From Mucidula mucida (Eukaryota > Basidiomycota > Agaricomycetes > Agaricales > Physalacriaceae): a stretch of 48,381 nt of DNA. The translations under genes and the position numbers were made by a program. The DNA lies in NCBI GenBank assembly GCA_015501055.1, contig JADNYV010000265.1:1-48381 (forward strand). The letters are read 5' to 3'. This document shows, one piece after another, positions 41,897 to 48,381 of this stretch. Position 1 is the stretch's first letter. Each line of letters starts with the position of its first letter. Below the pieces are notes generated by a model that saw only the letters and a program-made list of their open reading frames with translations, made no database searches and was not told the DNA's origin.

Positions 41897-41991
41897 GCAC
41901 GAAAGCGAGTTGCTTAGATCCTTGGACCTAGATGGTGTTCTGACGACCTCGAGGACATCGGTGTCCTATATCGTCGTCAAGTCTTACGTGC
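41897..41991. repeat. Structured element B8
   Basis: P1 is GCACG/CGTGC with an internal mismatch. H1 is a GATCC/GGACC-like hairpin. P2 is GACGAC/GTCGTC. H2 is AGGAC/GTCCT. H3 is absent. Nearest unit to the coiled-coil gene. Confidence 0.7.
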
Positions 41992-42017
41992 TCCGCATCC
42001 CACCTGGATAATTCACA

Positions 42018-43317
42018 TCAACGCCGCCCCACCCTCATACGCTTCTCCTCCATCCTCCGTTTGATGTACGGCACAAACTTCTGCACCCTATAACTCTCAG
42101 CCTCGGCAGTCACAGGGCGCGACGCATTGGCAACGAATTCATTTATACGCTGCAGAATCTCCGGTTCGTCCTCGTACACCCACATGCAGCGACGGAACAT
42201 CTTAACCCCGACCATCCACCACCGCCAGTTTGGCTGCGAGAAGACATTTTCGATGATTGCACGATGGGCGGCTTTGTCCGCTCCTGGTAGGTGAGGGGGA
42301 TTTACGACGGGGGTGGATACCTGAACAGTCTGGACGGAAGACTCTGCAGAGAACCAATCCATGGACACATCCTGATCGGGAGCACTCTGCAAAGAATAGG
42401 CGGAATGCGATTGTGGCTGGTGATAATTATCGCCTTGGTAAGAAGGCGCCTGCTGCAATTGGACAGGATAAGTCGGCGCTGCGTGCGTGTGGTAGGGGAC
42501 GAATTGGGGACGGGAAGGGTCATACTGCTCATCCTGAGAGCTAGTCGAGGTGTACTGGGAAGGGTGCTGCTGGGGCTGGACGGGATATTCGACGTGCATG
42601 GTCTCTGGCGCAGACTGTGCCTTTAAGGCTGCAATCACCTGGTCCTTCTGTTGAATAATAGCGCGCCCGTCCTGTATAAGGTTCGCAATATAGATATCTC
42701 GCTCTTCGATGGCTGTATCTTTCTCAGCAAGGAGCTTGAAGCACAAGTCCTGCGCCTCCTGCATGTCCTGGCGAATATCGTCAAGCTCCTGCCGCATGCA
42801 CTCGTAACGGCGGCGATGGTGGGCGGCTTTATGCTCCGCGACGCGCACACGGCTCTCAAACTGTGTGGAAAAGAGTTAGGCTAGACGTTGCAGCGGGACG
42901 GCTAGACAGACCTCGCGCTTGTCCGCTTCAAAGCGCCTCTTCTCAGCCTCAAATTTCTTCCTCTCCTCAGCAAGCGTCCAAGGTTTTGACTCTGCAACAT
43001 TGTCCGCTTTCAGGCTTAATCTTCGGAGTTCATTTTCCAGCTGGTCGATGCTGTTATCGGGTTGGGGCGCAAACTCTCGTGGTGGCGCCTGGGTAAAGTC
43101 GAAGGGGAAAACGGGAACAGACTGCAGACGTCAACACGAAAACGTCAACGCTGGCGCGAACGACGTACACGAGCTGTCCGACTGTGGCGCGCTGAGTATG
43201 GCTTGCCATAGCCGCGTCTCTAAATCGGCCACATTAGCGAAACGCAGGACGGAGCACAGCAATTCTTACCTTGGCGATAATGGCAACGGGTGTGTACTCG
43301 TAGATATCTGCAGGCAT
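42018..43317 (-). CDS. Coiled-coil protein, module copy B (full length)
   Basis: Function unknown. Exons 43317-43270, 43121-42912 and 42860-42018 (introns 148 and 51 bases) give 366 aa in phase. The N-terminus is MPADIYEYTPVAIIAK, then a SVPVFPFDFTQAPPR block and QLENELRRLSLK. A charged coiled coil follows (about residues 60-175) with AEERKKFEAEKRRFEADKRE and IQQKDQVIAALKAQ, then a Gln/Pro/Tyr-rich linker with SSQDEQYDPSRPQFVPY. A C-terminal helical domain absent from copy A holds ADKAAHRAIIENVFSQPNWR, MVGVKMFRRCMWVYEDEPEI and FVPYIKRRMEEKRMRVGRR. The Trp/Arg-rich domain with a basic tail could bind nucleic acid, but that is a guess. The array of structured elements starts 26 bases after the stop codon. 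Confidence 0.75.
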
Positions 43318-43980
43318 CTGGACAGCCGCGGCCAAGTTAGAGATGAATCGCGTCGCAAAGGATGGAGAACGCACTGTGGTGGCTAGATTGATGATGGGGG
43401 GAGAAGAATGATATGGATTACCTGGACAATTGCTGTGCTCTTATACTCCATCCGATATAGACAAAGAGCCTCAATTGTCCGGTACTTTTAAACACTACGC
43501 GAGCCTGCCGGTCAAAGACCATCCCGCCGCCCTGACTGCCATATTTGGGACAAGGCCGCCCATTTGTGCGCCACCGTTGTCGTCGAGCGTGTCGTTCTCG
43601 TCGGGCTTGTCATTGTCGTCGATGATGGTGGGAAAAAGGTAAGGGCGCGTGGAGCGTTACAAGTGACAGTCGGGGCATCGTGACTAGTGCGATGCCGACG
43701 GCATTAATTTTGGCTCCCTCCATCTATCCCGATGTCTTTTCACTTCGCCAGCAAGGTAGTCTTTAGTCTCTACGTTTCAGATTTTGGACGGCGCCCAACG
43801 TCTAATACAGTACTGTTCTCGGTCTTCATGGACTGTACTCTACTGTGTCCCTGCTTATAAGGATTCTTTTCCTCATCAGTATCGAGCGCCAAGCTGTTCT
43901 TCGTGCAGCCATTCCCATCCCCTTGCTCCTGGCCTTGTTTCACTCTGTTGACCTTGATCAGGCGAACTGGTGAATGGTAA
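43318..43980. promoter_or_regulatory. Upstream region of coiled-coil gene B
   Basis: Homologous to 32155-32550 up to about 43712, with the CTCTTATACTCC element near 43438. The remainder, to the inverted-duplication edge at 43981, shows no feature. Confidence 0.45.
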
Positions 43981-44595
43981 TTGTTCCAAACGTTATTGTC
44001 TCCCTTCGGTGGCGGCATGCTTTACGTCGTTATATCGTTGAGCTTGCAATAGCTTAACACTTATCTGAGAGCTGTGAACTGCGAATCCATGTACGGTAGG
44101 CCCGACAGTCTGCCACAAGAGGCGACTTACTAGCCTGCATTCAGGCAACCAAAAGGTCTCCATTTGACTAGACCTTAAGAATGCATCGCGTCTTGTACGC
44201 ATCGGTACAAACAAATATTAGTCGATGTTCATCCCTTCAGAGCAGTGCGAGTCCTCTTCTCTTCGACCGCAGAGAGATTGCAAGCCGTCATTGACTGCAA
44301 CAGCAGGATACTGAAAGGGTTCTTGTTAAAGCCCCAAAGCAAAGAGATATTGCTTGTTGAATATGAAGGTTCAACTATATAACCCACTCGGACCTACTTC
44401 CTTCAACAACACATCAATTGTCGTGCCCTTGTACCCGAGCCGCTCCGGTCCAGGATCATTAAAGACACTGCCAACAGGTTGAAATAAACGAGAAAGCCTG
44501 AAACCATTTAACGTACATGTACCCACGATCAGGAGGAATCCCCAGCTCCTTCTCGATAAACGCAAAAAAAGCCTTGCTATACCCGGCGTTGTTGA
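43981..44595. repeat. Inverted duplication arm, right
   Basis: Reverse complement of 38170-38841, holding MIF copy 3 exons 4-5 and the downstream flank. It ends where retrotransposon copy 2 is inserted. Confidence 0.85.
44371..44595 (-). pseudogene. MIF-like tautomerase, copy 3, cut by LTR element
   Basis: Only the 3' part is in the window: exon 4 sequence reading N-N-A-G-Y-S-K-A-F-F-A-F-I-E-K-E-L-G-I-P, then a GTACG... intron, and exon 5 VFNDPGPERLGYKGTT to TGA (complement at 44371-44373). At 44595/44596 the coding sequence stops at the TG of the retrotransposon LTR. The 5' exons should lie beyond the right end of the window. The five bases before the LTR, GTTGA, are the expected target-site duplication. 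Confidence 0.88.
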
Positions 44596-45124
44596 TGTTA
44601 TGAATCGCCATATTTTCACATTTTCACATCTTATCATATCTTATCGGGAGCCTTGTCTTATCAACCAACGGACCGTTTCATCATCTGTTTCGTCACCGAT
44701 CATACCCCTTTTCATTACCGAAGCCGTACTCATGTCGGACACACGCCCAACACATGGATGACATCATACATGCCGATACCTCATGGACTCCCTATTGTAT
44801 ACACACCGCCGACACTCGTAGTACACATGGTCGTTTCAGTATTATTACTTACATGCAGTCACCACTCGTATTTAATGGTTTCACGGACTAGTAGCATACA
44901 ACACTGGGTCAAGGGCGTGGAGCATCCCTAGTGGAAACGCGTATGGACAAGGAGCTTCAAACACAGACTTAATAGTATATAAGCAGTAGTGTAGTATCAT
45001 TGTACTTTAGTTCCGATCTCGTTTATACACCTGGCCTAGCCTAGTCTTACGAACGCGAACGTTTTCTCTTTCAGTTCTTGCTGTGGTACCTGGTTGAGTC
45101 TCGTGGCTTAGTCAGTCGCTAACA
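44596..45124 (+). repeat. 5' LTR, copy 2 (529 bases)
   Basis: Starts TGTTATGAATCGCC and ends GTCGCTAACA. It has the same length as the copy 1 LTRs, with substitutions such as AATCGCC for AATGACC and GCGAACGTTTTC for GAGAACGCTTTC. Confidence 0.95.
44976..45019 (+). promoter_or_regulatory. LTR promoter, copy 2: TATA and predicted start
   Basis: TATATAAG at 44976-44983 and TAGTTCCGATCT at 45008-45019 have the same spacing as in copy 1. The second segment is again the exact complement of the primer site. Confidence 0.7.
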
Positions 45125-45126
45125 GA

Positions 45127-45138
45127 AGATCGGAACTA
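45127..45138 (+). other. Primer-binding site, copy 2
   Basis: AGATCGGAACTA two bases after the LTR, identical to copy 1 and complementary to 45008-45019. Confidence 0.75.
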
Positions 45139-45723
45139 CTTTCTACCACCTACCACACATCCCTGATCGTCAATCAGCACTTCGCTGTTTGATCATCGCA
45201 CATTCCCCTATTCCCTTTCCCTGTTTACAGATCGACGGATTCCTAATTCCAGCGCACGTCCGCATACGTGTGTATTGGTCCCAGTAGCGCCGGCTAACAG
45301 TTAGAGATAACTGCCTCGGGTGCTGGAAGTAGCCGCTCTCACGAGAACGAACTTTTGGCAGTTGCACTTCAGTGGGCGCTGTTTACGGGTCAACCCCCGT
45401 TCCCAGGAAAACTTCGGCTTACCTCACACCAGAGGGACGTCGGCTGGGCAATTGCGAACTTGTGACGAGCTCTTGGGCTCCGTAGATACGTAGTCAGTAG
45501 TCGGTAAAATAGCGTAGACAGTTACGATACCTACCTACTTTACTTACCTTACGATACACATCATCATTCCCCACCCTACCAAGTCCTGGATTCTATTTCA
45601 GATCTAGGCGATCCCTCCCTATTCATCCAAACCTCTATTCCCTCACCCGTTTCATCCAAATCCGCATCACCCATATCCCCACTTTCACCCTTTCACTCTC
45701 CAATTCCATCACCCCGATCCATC

Positions 45724-46653
45724 ATGTCCAACGAGGCACCAGAAGCCGCTCATCACACACCCGCTCATCACGCCAATGACGAAACCAAAGGCCGATCCCT
45801 GGTCAACAAGCCTTATGACTATGACGGGGACAAGTCCAAGTACAAGAGCTGGTGGCGATCGATGTTTACATACATCCGTGACAAGAAGAACAACCTCACA
45901 TCGGACTCCGAAAGGATCGATGTTGTTCTCTCCTACATCCGAGGAGATCATGTTGATGCATGGGTCCAGAACTACTCGGACCAGAACTTCGATGAGGAAG
46001 AAGAGGAATGGACAGTCTCTTGGACTGAGTTCAAAGAGAACTTGAAGGAGCGATTTGTGGACTCCAACCTCGCGCGAGATGCGCAAGATCAGATCGAACG
46101 GTTGCGCCAGGGGCAAGACACCGCTCAAGATTTCTTTCAGAAGTTCGAGGTCCTGCTTACTCAGGCGGAATACTCGAAGGATGATGCATTTGTCGTGCGA
46201 CTTCTCGAGACCAATGTCAACGAGAAGATCATCGACCAGATCTATGGCAGCCGAGATGGGTTGCCAAAGAAGTACAAGGATTGGAAGGCACAGATCATTC
46301 AGATCGATCAGCTATGGAGAAGGCGGGCGGCGAGCAAGAGGTCCGGCATGCAGGTCCGGCCCCAAGCTCCGCAGGCGGCTACATCGAGAGCCAATCCTAC
46401 GAACCCACCCCCGACGCCGATCACACGACGAGATGCCACCGGTGTTACCTATGGAGGAGCCGGCAGGCCGATGGACATCGACAATGCACGTCGAAGGGGA
46501 CTCTGCTTCAGCTGTGGCGAACATGGCCATGTTAGCAGGTTCTGTCCGAAGAAGGGTCGACCCCAGACGATTCGGGGTTTATGGACCGAAATGAACGACG
46601 AGGAAAAGAAGAAGTTGGCCGAAGAGTTGGGTTTTGCGAAGCTCCCGCAGTAG
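45724..46653 (+). CDS. gag: gag, copy 2, intact
   Basis: Capsid/nucleocapsid precursor of 309 aa. [16 protein letters not shown] start, then the capsid-like core with [36 protein letters not shown] and [21 protein letters not shown] basic Arg/Pro linker follows, then one CCHC knuckle [14 protein letters not shown] near residue 265. The C-terminus [20 protein letters not shown] ends at TAG 46651-46653. No frame break relative to the leader or LTR. The frame overlaps pol (open from 46536) in the -1 register, so a frameshift or separate initiation is needed to make Pol. Confidence 0.93.
   Translation: MSNEAPEAAHHTPAHHANDETKGRSLVNKPYDYDGDKSKYKSWWRSMFTYIRDKKNNLTSDSERIDVVLSYIRGDHVDAWVQNYSDQNFDEEEEEWTVSWTEFKENLKERFVDSNLARDAQDQIERLRQGQDTAQDFFQKFEVLLTQAEYSKDDAFVVRLLETNVNEKIIDQIYGSRDGLPKKYKDWKAQIIQIDQLWRRRAASKRSGMQVRPQAPQAATSRANPTNPPPTPITRRDATGVTYGGAGRPMDIDNARRRGLCFSCGEHGHVSRFCPKKGRPQTIRGLWTEMNDEEKKKLAEELGFAKLPQ
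46575..46581 (+). promoter_or_regulatory. Candidate -1 ribosomal frameshift site
   Basis: G GGT TTA in the gag frame fits X-XXY-YYZ, and slipping by -1 enters the pol frame exactly at M-D-R-N. A second fitting heptamer, G GGT TTT, is at 46629-46635, 16 bases before the gag stop codon. Which one is used, if either, cannot be told. Confidence 0.45.
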
Positions 46654-48381
46654 ACGCAGTCCTGCCGGAGCAGTCATCAAGGGAAGGGTCGTCAGATGCA
46701 GAATTTATTTACAGTACGGGTACTGAAACATCTAAAATATCATCGACGACTTCACCAACAAAACCTGCGAAAGAAAGATTTGAGCCAAATACGCCCGAGT
46801 GGATCGCACAACGGCTAAGAGAGGATGACATGTCGAGAGCAGTGGGAATTCTGAGAGCATGGATGCCGGAGCGGAGAGAGAGAGAAGCGACGGAGGAGAA
46901 GGTGATGGCGATCAGAGCGTTGACAAAGGAAGCCGCGGTGGAAGTTGTGACGGAGTTGAAAAAGTCGAGGAAGTACATCCGGGGAACAAAGGGGCAGGAC
47001 ATGAAACTCCAAGTAACCATAGAGAGCGTACACACAGGCTCTGAATGGGAAACGAGTGCCCTTCTTGACAGTGGAGCAACGGGTTCTTGTGTTAATAAAG
47101 AATTCGTCGAGAAGAACGGACTCCCGATCAAGGAGTTACCGGTCAAGCTCCCTGTTTACAATGCGGATGGAACCCTAAACAAGGGAGGAGCAATCGAAGG
47201 TTTTGTGGAGGTCCGGATGAAGATTGGAGATCACGCAGAAAAGATTGAGTTGGCCGTCACCAATCTTGGTAAAACAAGCATCTTTTTGGGGCTAGATTGG
47301 TTACGATATCACAACCCCACGATCAACTGGACGGAATCCACATTGTCTTTTGATCGATGCCCAGACCGCTGCGGCTATCTACCTGAGTACGACTCGCCAG
47401 AAGACGAAGGAGAAGATGTAGAAGAGAAGTTGGAAGAGGGAGAGCGCTTGTTCTGGATGGACTGGGACAACTATTGCAAAAGCGGTGAAAAGCTGAGATC
47501 ACAACAGCCTTCATCTGCTGCTGCACCTTACATCGAGGAATTTTCCGATGTATTCAGCAAGGCGGACTTTGATAAGTTACCGGAGCGAAGACCCTGGGAT
47601 CACGCGATAGAACTCACGCCTGGTTCCAAACCGGTTGACTGCAAGGTCTATCCTCTTAGTCCATCCGAGCAGAAGGCATTAGACGAGTTCTTGGAGGAAA
47701 ACATACGCACGGGACGCATACGGCCATCAATCTCACCCATGGCGTCACCATTCTTCTTTGTCAAGAAGAAGGACGGAAGCCTTCGGCCAGTGCAGGATTA
47801 TCGGAAGTTGAACGACATGACAATCAAGAACCGATACCCCTTGCCGTTGATTCAGGAGCTTATCGACAAGTTGAAGGGAGCAAAGGTTTCACAAAGATGG
47901 ATGTCCGATGGGGTTACAATAACATCCGGATCAAAGACGGTGATGAGTGGAAAGCGGCGTTTAGAACAAACCGAGGGCTGTTTGAGCCATTAGTAATGTT
48001 TTTCGGACTCACAAACTCGCCGGCAACGTTTCAATCGTTCATGGAATCACATCTTGAAGGAGTTGATTGACGGCGGACATGTTATAGTTTACCTGGATGA
48101 TATACTTATCTTTTACGAACACTCTCGAGGAGCATAGACAGATTGTACGAAAGGTATTGGAGATATTACGAGTAAATAAGCTGTATTTAAAAACCCGAGA
48201 AATGTAGTTTTGAGGCACAGACTGTAGATTACTTAGGAGTCATTGTTGGAGGAGGAGAAGTGAAGATGGATCCGGCAAAAGTGGCCGTAGTGAAGGAATG
48301 GAAGGAGCCGACGAAGAAGAAGGAAGTGCAGTCATTCCTGGGCTTCTGCAACTTCTACCGACGTTTCATCGGGGATTTGCG
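46581..48381 (+). pseudogene. pol: pol, copy 2, partial, with frame breaks
   Basis: The first open stretch (46581-47993) carries the region following gag, the aspartic protease ([13 protein letters not shown] near 47065, [11 protein letters not shown] near 47283) and the start of reverse transcriptase ([20 protein letters not shown]). At about 47886 one T is missing (AAGGTTTCAC against AAGGTTTTCAC in copy 1), which shifts the frame before the catalytic region. Further one-base differences from copy 1 follow: extra G near 48041, extra T near 48112, extra A near 48190, missing T near 48368. The YLDDIL motif is still readable near 48093. The rest of pol lies beyond the window. Confidence 0.88.

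Larger units (their letters stand above)
40311..41991. ncRNA. Array B of branched, multi-helix repeat elements
   Basis: Eight units (B1-B8) with the same P1 [ H1, P2 [ H2, H3 ] ] plan as array A. B1 to B6 match A1 to A6 in order. Differences between partners fall mainly in loops. Examples are the H1 loop ATTCGGA in B4 against ATCAAGA in A4, and an H2 extended to AGGGCACGC/GCGTGCCCT in B5 against AGGGCA/TGCCCT in A5. Spacers carry small indels. B8 ends 26 bases downstream of the coiled-coil gene stop, so if that gene is transcribed the array would lie in or just beyond its 3' UTR. Whether the elements are made as RNA is not shown by sequence. Confidence 0.6.
39889..43712. repeat. Segmental duplication, module copy B
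   Basis: Paralogue of 29201-32550 in the same orientation: T-poor tract, structured-element array (B1-B8), coiled-coil gene on the minus strand with its full C-terminus, and upstream region. Copy B is flanked by inverted MIF copies 2 and 3. Edges are approximate. Confidence 0.85.
44596..48381 (+). mobile_element. Ty3/gypsy chromovirus, copy 2 (runs off the window)
   Basis: Second member of the family at 18169-24678. It comprises the 5' LTR, self-complementary primer site, leader, intact gag, and pol through protease and part of reverse transcriptase before the window ends. LTR and coding sequence differ from copy 1 by scattered substitutions, so the two are separate insertions from a diverging family. 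Inserted in MIF copy 3, antisense to that gene. Confidence 0.95.

Overview
This window reads as nuclear DNA of a mushroom-forming basidiomycete (Agaricomycetes). The evidence is many short introns of about 45 to 57 bases, a DUF6534 membrane protein, an alcohol-oxidase-type GMC oxidoreductase, a basidiomycete-style F-box family, CHAT and C14 caspase-like remnants, and a Ty3/gypsy chromovirus with a C-terminal chromodomain. It is gene-poor, repeat-rich accessory sequence with a few conserved single-copy genes embedded in it. The organism is inferred from these families; no rRNA or other species marker is present.

Layout. 0.3-2.1 kb: decayed F-box copy 1 (-). 2.5-4.9 kb: GMC alcohol oxidase-like gene (-), divergent from a DUF6534 membrane protein gene at 5.8-7.5 kb (+). 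7.5-8.4 kb: N-terminal half of a CHAT domain. 9.1-10.0 kb: intact prefoldin subunit 3 gene (-). 10.8-11.0 kb: short direct repeats. 11.1-12.0 kb: decayed C14 caspase-like gene. 12.1-14.0 kb: F-box copy 2. 14.2-14.8 kb: intact MIF-like tautomerase gene (-), head to head with F-box copy 3 (15.3-17.1 kb). 17.4-25.8 kb: F-box copy 4, split by a complete 6.5 kb LTR retrotransposon with CTCCG target-site duplications and apparently identical 529-base LTRs. 26.2-26.8 kb: prefoldin-3 pseudogene. 27.2-28.5 kb: decayed F-box of a second type.

29.2-32.6 kb and 39.9-43.7 kb are two copies, in direct orientation, of one duplicated module. Each holds a coiled-coil protein gene (-), then 3' of it an array of about 100-base elements that can fold into the same branched multi-helix shape, then a strand-skewed tract almost without T. 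Between the two modules lie the C-terminal half of another CHAT domain (34.6-35.1 kb), the one intact F-box gene (copy 5, 605 aa, -), a frameshifted MIF gene head to head with it, and an uncertain hypothetical gene. The right end has a third MIF gene, cut by a second copy of the same retrotransposon that runs off the window.

Main points. (1) The array of structured elements: helices P1, H1, P2, H2 and H3 are preserved across at least 14 units, with compensatory changes in several helices, while differences between the duplicated arrays fall mostly in loops. I do not recognise it as a known family. (2) The retrotransposon has a primer-binding site that is the exact complement of the predicted 5' end of its own transcript, as in Tf1-type self-priming. 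(3) The F-box family shares a 10-base first coding exon and an N-terminal Cys/His motif. (4) F-box and MIF genes occur as a duplicated divergent pair. All coordinates and reading frames were worked out by eye.
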